From GCA-2725625 sp964574215 (lineage in GTDB: Bacteria > Pseudomonadota > Alphaproteobacteria > Rhodospirillales > UBA2165), in assembly GCA_964574215.1 (NCBI GenBank), contig CAZNLR010000007.1, positions 60,343-124,342 on the forward strand: 64,000 nt of DNA, in the 5' to 3' direction. The position numbers were made by a program, and so were the translations under genes. Below the pieces are notes generated by a model. It had not been told where the DNA came from and ran no database searches. It worked only from the letters and a program-made list of their open reading frames with translations. This document shows positions 9,227-16,488 of the stretch, one piece after another (position 1 is the stretch's first letter; each line of letters starts with the position of its first letter).

Positions 9227-9310
9227 ATGTCGGTTCAATTATTCGTCAAGGAATTCTCGGCCCTTACCACGCTTTTCGCCGCCGCCTATGTGTGGATGGT
9301 GATCATCTGA
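9227..9310 (+). CDS. 27-residue single-helix membrane peptide
   Basis: The frame reads MSVQLFVKEFSALTTL followed by FAAAYVWMVII and a TGA. A well-spaced GAGAGGA lies 7-15 bases upstream of the ATG, and a good -35/-10 pair lies upstream of that. After a short polar start with one Lys and one Glu, the peptide is almost entirely hydrophobic, consistent with one inner-membrane span. It matches no small-protein family I recognise. It sits alone between the hybrid kinase and yciA. The ribosome site, promoter and composition support expression, but its length is within chance. Confidence 0.5.
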   Translation: MSVQLFVKEFSALTTLFAAAYVWMVII

Positions 9311-9357
9311 ACGCTGCAGGCCGGATAAGAGAAATTGAATTTTAAATGAAGCGTTCT

Positions 9358-9765
9358 CTAGTCGATTGGCTCTGGAACAGGACGTGGCCGACCTTCATCA
9401 TCGATGGCAACGTAGGTAAAAACCGCTTCGGTGACTTTCTCCGGAACGGTGGGTTTATAGTGATCATCGGCCCAGGCTTCGATATTGATGGTGATCGAAG
9501 TATTACCGACTTTAACTATCTCGGCATAGAGCCGCACCAGATCTCCCACCCTGATGGGTTTGTGGAATTCCATTTCCTTGACCGCCACCGTCGCCGTCCG
9601 ACCGCCTGCCCGCTTCGCAGCCGCAACGCCCCCGGCGACGTCCATTTGGGACATGATCCACCCACCGAATATATCACCCACGGGATTGGTATCGGACGGC
9701 ATGGCGACAATAGAAATCGTCTGCTCGCCCCTGGGGTTAAATTCATTATCGCCCGAATCACTCAC
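9358..9765 (-). CDS. yciA: acyl-CoA thioesterase, YciA family
   Basis: A 135-residue hotdog-fold hydrolase that cleaves acyl-CoA thioesters in the cytosol. The family signature is near residue 30 (NPVGDIFGGWIMSQMDVAGGVAA, holding the catalytic Asp), followed by TVAVKEMEFHKPIRVGDLV and a C-terminal AVFTYVAIDDEGRPRPVP. The length matches E. coli YciA. It is monocistronic, divergent from parE with about 130 bp between them. Confidence 0.93.
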   Translation of the reverse strand: MSDSGDNEFNPRGEQTISIVAMPSDTNPVGDIFGGWIMSQMDVAGGVAAAKRAGGRTATVAVKEMEFHKPIRVGDLVRLYAEIVKVGNTSITINIEAWADDHYKPTVPEKVTEAVFTYVAIDDEGRPRPVPEPID

Positions 9766-9894
9766 AACGCCGCTCCCAATACCATTTCAAAATTTCCCGA
9801 AATTATACTCTTGCTGGCCACAAGATATTGATATAATTCCTGTACCATACACAGTATCATGGTGTTTGACCAACAAAAGGGCATACTAGAACAA

Positions 9895-11922
9895 ATGGCA
9901 GACCTGTTCGACGAAAAACCCAAGCCGAGTGGACCGAAATCGGTCAAAAAGCCGAAAAAAGGCAAATCCTATTCGGCCAAGGATATTGAAGTTCTCGAAG
10001 GGTTGGAGCCGGTCCGTCTCAGACCCGGCATGTATATCGGCGGCACCGATGAGCGGGCGGTTCACCATTTGGTGGCGGAAATTCTCGATAACTCCATGGA
10101 TGAGGCGGTGGCCGGTGAAGCCACCCGCATCGATCTCCATCTGGACGAAAATCAGGTCGTTACGGTTAGCGACAACGGCCGGGGCATTCCGGTGGACCCC
10201 CATCCGAAATTCAAGAAACAATCGGCTCTCGAAGTCATCCTGACCACACTACATTCCGGCGGTAAATTCAGCGGCGGCAGCTACGAAACGTCCGGCGGGC
10301 TGCATGGCGTCGGCCTGTCGGTGGTCAACGCCCTGGCCGATGAACTGACCGTCGAAGTGGCCCGCGATAAAAAACTCTGGACCCAGAGCTATCAGCGCGG
10401 CAAACCCACCGGCAAGCTTAAGGACGCCGGCAAAGTATCCAATCGGCGGGGAACAACCGTCAAGTTTCATCCCGATCCAAAAATTTTCGGCTCGAAAGTG
10501 CATTTCAGGCCCGCCACCCTGTACCGCATGGCGCGGTCCAAGGCCTATCTTTTCAGGGGCGTGGAAATTCGCTGGTCCTGCGCGCCTTCGCTGTTGGCGG
10601 GGGACGAAAAAACGCCCGAAAAAGCAACTCTGCATTTTCCCGGCGGCCTGAAGGACTACCTGGAATCGGCCTTGGATGAGCGCAAAACCATCACGCCCAA
10701 TCAATTTTTCGGCCAGGCCAAGCTGAACGGCGGTTCCGGCACCGTCGAATGGGCCGTCGCCTGGCCGGAAGACGAAGACGAGTTCTTCAATTCCTATTGC
10801 AACACGGTGCCCACGCCCCAGGGCGGCACCCATGAAGCCGGCCTGCGCAGTGCACTTTACAAGGCACTCCGCGCCTATGGCGATCTCATCAACAACAAGG
10901 CCGCCGCCAAGATCAACGCCGATGACGTTATCGGCGGCGCCTGCATGATGCTGTCCGTCTTTATCCCCGAGCCGCAATTTCAGGGCCAGACCAAGGAAAA
11001 ACTGGCGACGGTCGAGGCGCAAAAGCTGGTGGAAAGTTCGGTCGGCGACCATTTCGACCATTGGCTGTCGGGCGATCCCGATACCGCCAAGCGGCTGCTT
11101 GAACATGCCATCGAGCGTAGCCAGATCAGGATGAAAAAGCGCCAGGAAAAAGTCCTGAAACGCCAATCCGCCACCAAGCGTCTGCGCCTGCCCGGCAAAC
11201 TGGCCGATTGTACCCAAAATTCGGCGGAGGGAACCGAACTGTTCATTGTCGAGGGTGATTCCGCGGGAGGCTCGGCCAAGCAGGGCCGCGACCGCAAAAC
11301 CCAGGCCGTCCTGCCCCTTCGCGGCAAGATTTTAAACGTCGCCAGCGCGTCAGCCGACAAGCTTCACGCCAACCAGGAAATCAACGATCTGACCGAAGCT
11401 TTGGGCTGTGGCACCGGCCCCCGCTATCGGGACGATGATCTCCGATATGAGAAGGTCATCATTATGACCGATGCCGATGTGGACGGCGCCCATATCGCCT
11501 CTCTTTTGATGACATTCTTCTTTAAAGAAATGCCGCAACTTATTGAAAATGGACACCTTTATATTGCCATGCCACCCCTCTACCGGCTCAGCCAAGGGGG
11601 CAAGACCATGTATGCCATGGACGATCCTCACAAGGATCTGCTGGTGAAAAAGGAGTTCACCGGCCGGGGCAAAATCGAGGTCAGCCGGTTCAAAGGCCTG
11701 GGTGAAATGCCGCCGGCGCAATTGAAGGAAACGGCCATGAATCCGGAGACCCGCACCCTCTTGCGCGTTACCGTACCGCTGCGCCATACGGACGACGAAA
11801 AAGTCGAAGCCAAGGAGACCGCCAAACTGGTGGACGACCTGATGGGCCGCAAACCCGAACTCCGCCTCGCCTTCATCCAATCCCACGCCTCGGAACTGGA
11901 AGACGGGCTGATCGACGTCTAG
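9895..11922 (+). CDS. parE: DNA topoisomerase IV subunit B
   Basis: ATPase subunit of topoisomerase IV, which unlinks daughter chromosomes. The GHKL ATPase (about 30-230) shows GLEPVRLRPGMYIGGTD, EILDNSMDEA, DNGRGIPVDPHPK and GGLHGVGLSVVNAL. The Toprim domain shows EGDSAGGSAKQGRDRKTQ, PLRGKILNV and IIMTDADVDGAHI, and the end is the usual GyrB/ParE C-terminal domain. It has the short length and sequence of ParE rather than GyrB. The frame is open from 9859, but the ATG at 9895 (MADLFDEKP) resembles family N-termini. Its stop overlaps the convergent methyltransferase gene by four bases. Confidence 0.96.
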   Translation: MADLFDEKPKPSGPKSVKKPKKGKSYSAKDIEVLEGLEPVRLRPGMYIGGTDERAVHHLVAEILDNSMDEAVAGEATRIDLHLDENQVVTVSDNGRGIPVDPHPKFKKQSALEVILTTLHSGGKFSGGSYETSGGLHGVGLSVVNALADELTVEVARDKKLWTQSYQRGKPTGKLKDAGKVSNRRGTTVKFHPDPKIFGSKVHFRPATLYRMARSKAYLFRGVEIRWSCAPSLLAGDEKTPEKATLHFPGGLKDYLESALDERKTITPNQFFGQAKLNGGSGTVEWAVAWPEDEDEFFNSYCNTVPTPQGGTHEAGLRSALYKALRAYGDLINNKAAAKINADDVIGGACMMLSVFIPEPQFQGQTKEKLATVEAQKLVESSVGDHFDHWLSGDPDTAKRLLEHAIERSQIRMKKRQEKVLKRQSATKRLRLPGKLADCTQNSAEGTELFIVEGDSAGGSAKQGRDRKTQAVLPLRGKILNVASASADKLHANQEINDLTEALGCGTGPRYRDDDLRYEKVIIMTDADVDGAHIASLLMTFFFKEMPQLIENGHLYIAMPPLYRLSQGGKTMYAMDDPHKDLLVKKEFTGRGKIEVSRFKGLGEMPPAQLKETAMNPETRTLLRVTVPLRHTDDEKVEAKETAKLVDDLMGRKPELRLAFIQSHASELEDGLIDV

Positions 11923-12473
11923 GAAATCCTTTCTGCGGGCACCCGATAGACGTAGATCTGGGGACAAAAAGCGTCATCCAGTTCGTGCACATGTTCCGGT
12001 TGCCAGCCGGGGACTTCGAAGACGTTGCTGATGAAGAGCGTACCCGGCTGAAGGTCCCGCTCCAGCTTGGGCCGCATTTTGTCCAACGCCTCCGAGTGCA
12101 AATAACAGACGACGGCCGCCGTCTCCTTTCTGAATTTGAATGTTTTACCAAGCAGATTAACCCTCTGAATGGTCAAATTTCCTCTGATTTGAAGTAATCG
12201 CCTGAACTGCATGGCCAGCCAGGGCACCGGTGATATTTCGTAGGCAAAAACCCGGGCATTGGGGAATTTCCGGGCCAAAGGAAAAGCCAAAGACCCCCAT
12301 CCCGCGCCAAGATCACAGACCTCGCCGGCAAAATCGTCCGGCAGCAGGTCGAACATCTTCGCTTTCGATCCACGGGAACTGGGTACCGGCGATATGCCCG
12401 TCACCACGCAATAGGACAACGACAGCGTGCAGGAGACCACCACAATGGCCAGGACAGAGTATTCAAACAGCAA
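11919..12473 (-). CDS. membrane-anchored class I SAM-dependent methyltransferase
   Basis: The N-terminus is one transmembrane helix (SVLAIVVVSCTLSLSYCVV), then the linker TGISPVPSS seen in a family of membrane-tethered methyltransferases. A Rossmann domain follows with the SAM-binding motif I VCDLGAGWGSLAFPLA and motif II VFAYEISPVPW. The length is 184, short but complete for this group. The only starts available are non-ATG; TTG at 12473 keeps the helix and has AAAGG ten bases upstream. The methyl acceptor is unknown. Confidence 0.75.
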   Translation of the reverse strand: MLFEYSVLAIVVVSCTLSLSYCVVTGISPVPSSRGSKAKMFDLLPDDFAGEVCDLGAGWGSLAFPLARKFPNARVFAYEISPVPWLAMQFRRLLQIRGNLTIQRVNLLGKTFKFRKETAAVVCYLHSEALDKMRPKLERDLQPGTLFISNVFEVPGWQPEHVHELDDAFCPQIYVYRVPAERIS

Positions 12474-12678
12474 CGCGCAGGCGCCTTTCGGAGCTTACTT
12501 CGTCAACTCCGAAAGTGCGTACTCAGGATGGTCCACTGCGCAGGAACTAAGAGAGAATTCGAATTTAAGTAATTGGTGGCATGAGTTTAGTCATACAACC
12601 GGAGAACTATCAACTCTTTACACCAGGCCCACGCCCTCATCCACGCCCAGCATCAGGTTCAGGTTTTGCACGGCCTGA
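12445..12678 (+). CDS. possible small protein resembling DUF1127-type N-termini
   Basis: A 77-codon frame has AGGAG nine bases before its ATG. It reads MARTEYSNSNAQAPFGAY, and later LSNWWHEFSHTTGELSTL, which recalls the APFGA start and the W-x-R/E...ELS-L helix of small DUF1127 proteins of alphaproteobacteria. The typical D-x-L-x-D-I-G ending is missing; the tail instead overlaps the 3' end of argC on the opposite strand. The start overlaps the 5' end of the methyltransferase gene antisense. This may be a decayed or chance frame. Confidence 0.3.
   Translation: MARTEYSNSNAQAPFGAYFVNSESAYSGWSTAQELRENSNLSNWWHEFSHTTGELSTLYTRPTPSSTPSIRFRFCTA
12485..12515. repeat. strong intergenic hairpin
   Basis: CTTTCGGAG (12485-12493) and CTCCGAAAG (12507-12515) form a perfect nine-base-pair stem with a 13-base loop, extendable outward by four pairs past a one-base bulge. 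It lies in the gap between argC and the methyltransferase gene, both on the minus strand, about 100 bases after the argC stop. No T-tract follows in either direction, so it is more likely an RNA-stabilising or partial-termination element than a classic terminator. Confidence 0.5.
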
Positions 12679-13574
12679 CCCGATGCGCCCTTACCCAGAT
12701 TGTCGAGCACGGCACAGACCACTGCCTGTTCCGTGTCGTCATTGCCGAAAACGTAGAGCTTGAGCTCATTGGTATTGTTGAGAGCTTCGGGGTCCAGATG
12801 GGCAATGACCGAAGGATCGCTAAGATCGGCCACGGATACAAATCTTTGCCCGGCATAATGATCGGTCAAAGTGGCATGGATATCCGAAGGCTTCGGTGAT
12901 CCCGGCAGGGCCCAAAGCTGCAACGGCAAGGAGACAATCATGCCCTGGGCGAACTCGCCGACGCTGGGCACGAAAACAGGCGGATTGCTGATGGCGCCCC
13001 GTTGCTGGATTTCCGGCACATGTTTGTGGGCCAGCCCCAAACCATAAAGATAATAGGCGCTGTCGGTATAATTGTCCGAATTCGGATCTTCGAAGGCCGC
13101 GATCAGTGATTTGCCGCCGCCCGTATAACCGGAGACCGCATTGATCGAGACGGGAAAGTCAGCCGGCAATAATCCTGCGCTCACCAACGGATACAGCATC
13201 GATACCGAGGCGCAGGCATAGCAGCCGGGATTGGTTACCCGCTTGGCGGCTGCAATCTTTTTCCTTTGGTCAGGCCCATATTCGGCAAATCCGTACTCCC
13301 AATCGGTGGCCGTCCGGTAGGCGATTGAGGCATCGATCACCCGGGCCTCGGGATTTTCCAGCATGGCGACGGCTTCCCGCGACGCATCATCAGGCAGGCA
13401 CAAAATCGACACGTCGGCGCTATTCAACATCGCCGCGCGCGCATCGGCATCTTTGCGCCGGTCGTCATCCAGATGCAGGAGTTCAATATCGTCCCGCGCC
13501 GAAAGCCGGTCGAGAATTTGCAGGCCGGTGGTCCCGGCTTCGCCGTCGATGAAAATTTTCGCGCTCATGTTCAT
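12618..13574 (-). CDS. argC: N-acetyl-gamma-glutamyl-phosphate reductase, short (type 2) form
   Basis: Third enzyme of arginine synthesis, NADPH-dependent reduction of N-acetylglutamyl phosphate to the semialdehyde. The nucleotide-binding start IFIDGEAGTTGLQI (residues 7-20) and catalytic Cys118 in VTNPGCYACAS are clear. At 318 residues, with a GEAGTTG start, it belongs to the shorter type common in alphaproteobacteria. In many alphaproteobacteria the gene lies after rplM-rpsI; here it is about 8.6 kb away from that operon. Starts at 13574 and 13568 are both possible. Confidence 0.95.
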   Translation of the reverse strand: MNMSAKIFIDGEAGTTGLQILDRLSARDDIELLHLDDDRRKDADARAAMLNSADVSILCLPDDASREAVAMLENPEARVIDASIAYRTATDWEYGFAEYGPDQRKKIAAAKRVTNPGCYACASVSMLYPLVSAGLLPADFPVSINAVSGYTGGGKSLIAAFEDPNSDNYTDSAYYLYGLGLAHKHVPEIQQRGAISNPPVFVPSVGEFAQGMIVSLPLQLWALPGSPKPSDIHATLTDHYAGQRFVSVADLSDPSVIAHLDPEALNNTNELKLYVFGNDDTEQAVVCAVLDNLGKGASGQAVQNLNLMLGVDEGVGLV

Positions 13575-13643
13575 TAATCCGTTGATAGGGGACGCTGTCT
13601 AGCAGAAAAAAGGGTCGTAAAAAAGTGTACCAGGAATACTTTT

Positions 13644-14861
13644 TTACGTCACCGCCGCGCGGGTTTTGAACGCCGCCGTATCCCAGGCGTCGGTACGCAC
13701 CACATGTTCCAGCCGGTCGACGGCATTCCAGATATCAGCGTAACCGAGATAAGCTGGCGCGAATCCGAAACGCATCCAGTGAGGACTGCGGAAATCGGCA
13801 ATAACATTTTCCGCCTTCAACGCCTGAACTATGGCGTAGCCTTCTGGATGGGAGAGAATGATATGATTACCCCGCACCGCGGGATCACTGGGGGAGCCAA
13901 GTTCCATTCCGTAATCGCCGCACCGTTCATTGACCAGCGCAACAAAGATTTCCCCCATCTTCATCGCTTTCTCCCGGAGACCGGCCTGATCAGCCGTGGC
14001 CAATACATCCAAACTCGCCGCCAGGGTGGCCATGGATAGAATTCCCGGCGTCCCGCTTAGCATCCGCCGCATGCCTGAATCCGGCTTATAAGATGTTGTC
14101 ATTTCGAAGGGCGAGGCATGTCCCCACCACCCCTGGATCGGTTGGCGCACGTCTGCCTGATGGCGTTTGGCCACATAGATAAACGCCGGCGCACCCGGAC
14201 CGCCATTGAGATATTTGTAAGTGCAGCCTACGGCGAAATCAGCCTGCGCTTCGTTCAATTCTACCGGAATGGCCCCGGCGCTGTGGCACAGATCCCAGAT
14301 CACCAAGGCACCCTTTTCGTGCGCTTTTTGCGTGATCGCCGCCATGTCGTTAATCCGCGACGTACGGAAATCCACATGGGACAGGGAAACCACCGCAATG
14401 GTTTCGTCGATGGCGTCCAAAACCTCATCGGTGTTGACCATCTTGAACTCGGCGGCAATTCCCTCCATGACATAAAGGTCTGTCGGAAAATTACCGGTAT
14501 CACTGAGGACCACTTGGCGGTTGGGGCGCATTTTCAAGGCCGCCGCCAAACATTTGTAGAGATTGACCGAAACCGAATCGCTGCACACCACTTCGTCGGC
14601 ATCCGCTCCCATAAAGCCCGCCAGCTTGGCGCCGATCTGAACGGGCAGTTCGAACCAGTCGTGACTGGTCCAGCATTCGATAAGATCGTTCCGCCAGTGG
14701 TCGGCCGTATCCGCCATGAAAGCGAGCGCCTCCTTGACCGGCGGGCCCAATGAATTTCCATCCAGATAGATCACTCCATCGGGGAGCGAAAATTCCCGGC
14801 GCAAAGAGGCAAACGGATCGGCACGATCCATTTCAACAAGATCATCGAAGGTATAGGTCAA
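13644..14861 (-). CDS. kynU: kynureninase
   Basis: A PLP enzyme cleaving kynurenine (or 3-hydroxykynurenine) to anthranilate (or 3-hydroxyanthranilate) and alanine. Fold-type I motifs: IYLDGNSLGPPVKEA near residue 30, SDSVSVNLYKCLAAAL, IWDLCHSAGAIPVEL with the PLP-contacting Asp, and Lys216 in VGCTYKYLNGGPGAPAF as the Schiff-base lysine. The C-terminal domain ends with HWMRFGFAPAYLGYADIW. Its length of 405 fits the family. It is divergent from nadX across about 115 bp. No kynA or kynB is nearby. Confidence 0.95.
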   Translation of the reverse strand: MTYTFDDLVEMDRADPFASLRREFSLPDGVIYLDGNSLGPPVKEALAFMADTADHWRNDLIECWTSHDWFELPVQIGAKLAGFMGADADEVVCSDSVSVNLYKCLAAALKMRPNRQVVLSDTGNFPTDLYVMEGIAAEFKMVNTDEVLDAIDETIAVVSLSHVDFRTSRINDMAAITQKAHEKGALVIWDLCHSAGAIPVELNEAQADFAVGCTYKYLNGGPGAPAFIYVAKRHQADVRQPIQGWWGHASPFEMTTSYKPDSGMRRMLSGTPGILSMATLAASLDVLATADQAGLREKAMKMGEIFVALVNERCGDYGMELGSPSDPAVRGNHIILSHPEGYAIVQALKAENVIADFRSPHWMRFGFAPAYLGYADIWNAVDRLEHVVRTDAWDTAAFKTRAAVT

Positions 14862-14975
14862 TACTGGTCCCCGGATATATTCACTAGAAACGTTAGACGG
14901 AAAAAATTTGACAGATTATCGTGCCGATGTTTGTCTACGGCAACAAGTAAATAGGCTATCAGGGTGGAGAGAATA

Positions 14976-15761
14976 ATGAAACGGGTCGGCCTCATCGGCT
15001 ATGGCTTTATCGGCAAAGCAATCTATCAGCGTATCCTCGAAAATTCGGACCATATGGAAACGGCTTTCGTCTACACCCGCGACATTAAGTCTCTGGAAGG
15101 AGTCGATGAAAGCCACGTGATCGATCGGCTGGAGGAAGCCGGCTCCCGAGAACCGGATCTGATCGTCGAGATGGCCCACGCGAGTATTACCCTCGCCCAC
15201 GGTCCTCGCTTTCTATCTTTCGCCGACTACATGCCCCTGTCCGTAACCGCCCTTGCCAAGGACAATGTCTTCACCCGCATCAAGGACACAGCCGAGGCTT
15301 ATGGCCATCAGTTGTATCTGCCCGTGGGTGCATTGGTGGGTGGCAACAGTTTGTGGATGTCCAAGAATACCTGGAAGGACGTCAAGATTACGTTCCTCAA
15401 AAACCCCGCCAATATTGATTTTTCCGAAAGCGGTATGAACGCGCCCGACGGCGACGACCAGTCTATCGTCTACGATGGACCGGTCAGAGGCGTCGCCAAA
15501 ATGTTCCCCCGCAACGTCAATACCATGGTCACCTGCGCCTTGATGTCCGTAGGTTTGGATGAAACCCAGGCCGTATTGATTTCCGATCCCTCCATCGATT
15601 ATGGGGAAGCCACCGTCGAAGCCTGGGCCGAAAACGGCGGCTACCTGAAAACGGTGAAACGCCAACCCATGGCCGGCGTATCAGGCGAGGAAATGATCGA
15701 TTCCACCTGGCAATCGATCCTCAAAGCCCTCAACCAGACGGAAGCGCCTAGCTTGGTGTAA
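14976..15761 (+). CDS. nadX: L-aspartate dehydrogenase (NadX)
   Basis: A cytosolic NAD(P)-dependent enzyme making iminoaspartate for quinolinate/NAD synthesis. It has an N-terminal dinucleotide fold (VGLIGYGFIGKAI) and a C-terminal NadX domain with LPVGALVGGNSLWM and KMFPRNVNTMVTCALMSVGL. The GTG at 14964 is in frame, but the ATG at 14976 is preceded by GGTGGAGA at ideal spacing. kynU is divergent, so two genes linked to quinolinate/NAD supply share a promoter region. The 3' end overlaps the convergent VTC gene by 14 bases. Confidence 0.88.
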   Translation: MKRVGLIGYGFIGKAIYQRILENSDHMETAFVYTRDIKSLEGVDESHVIDRLEEAGSREPDLIVEMAHASITLAHGPRFLSFADYMPLSVTALAKDNVFTRIKDTAEAYGHQLYLPVGALVGGNSLWMSKNTWKDVKITFLKNPANIDFSESGMNAPDGDDQSIVYDGPVRGVAKMFPRNVNTMVTCALMSVGLDETQAVLISDPSIDYGEATVEAWAENGGYLKTVKRQPMAGVSGEEMIDSTWQSILKALNQTEAPSLV

Positions 15762-16488
15762 ACATGTGATGCCTGGCGGCCAAGACATTTACTGCGGTCG
15801 TGTATTTTGAAATTGATACCTGTCGCATTTCCAAACCGTTAATGACCTGTGTCAACCAACTGGGTATACGGTCATTGTATTTGATTTCCACTACAGAATA
15901 GTGATGCGGTAAAATCGGGGTGAATTTATCCGGCTCGTTGTCAAGATTCGTCTGGGCTGAGCCGGAAACAAAGCTGTCAAAAGTGATGCGCAGGCCCGGA
16001 AAAAGCTCGCAGCTATATGCTTGACGTCGATAAAAGACACAAAGCGTCGGCTCAAGACCATACCTTCGGACCAAATAAAAAAACTTACCGATAACCGGAG
16101 AAATTTCGCTTAACCCTTCAATATCGGCATTATGTGGATCAAGTAATTCCTGTGCAATTTTGCCGTTAATCGCCGCTCGTTCTTTAGCCACCCGTGAATC
16201 GATCCGATGTTTTAACTCAAAAAAATAGGCTACCGGCGCAAAATCGCTAAGCCGCTTGTAAATTCTCAATCGTGGCTTTGTTCTTAGCGCCAGCCCCTCT
16301 TCTTTTTCGGCACAATATCGATGCCCCCTGTTGTCATAGTAAATGGAATAGTTGCCGTAACCATCATCTTTCTCGCCGAATGAATCAGGCGTCAAAATAC
16401 CGGATATTCGATCGATAAAACGATTTCGTTGAAAATGGTCCATTCTGTATTTGATTTCGTATCGCGAATTTGGCTGGCCTGTGTCCAT
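15748..16488 (-). CDS. VTC-domain protein (polyphosphate-polymerase fold)
   Basis: A single VTC domain of 246 residues. It shows the tunnel-fold signatures: YEIKYRM at the start, YSIYYDN, TKPRLRIYKR with the paired basic residues that bind nucleotide in yeast Vtc4, FELKHRID, and the terminal VVEIKYNDRIP with its Glu-x-Lys. In yeast this fold makes polyphosphate from ATP; in bacteria the product is mostly untested. No SPX domain is present. It begins immediately after the CotH-like gene (ATG next to the preceding stop) and is the last gene of a DUF4956-CotH-VTC operon. Confidence 0.85.
   Translation of the reverse strand: MDTGQPNSRYEIKYRMDHFQRNRFIDRISGILTPDSFGEKDDGYGNYSIYYDNRGHRYCAEKEEGLALRTKPRLRIYKRLSDFAPVAYFFELKHRIDSRVAKERAAINGKIAQELLDPHNADIEGLSEISPVIGKFFYLVRRYGLEPTLCVFYRRQAYSCELFPGLRITFDSFVSGSAQTNLDNEPDKFTPILPHHYSVVEIKYNDRIPSWLTQVINGLEMRQVSISKYTTAVNVLAARHHMFTPS

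Noticed and set aside
9346..9831. 161-codon plus-strand frame over yciA
   Set aside because: Shadow of the yciA frame, which has clear hotdog-thioesterase motifs.
10249..11217. 322-codon open frame antisense to parE
   Set aside because: Shadow of the conserved parE frame; composition is low-complexity and no ribosome site is present.
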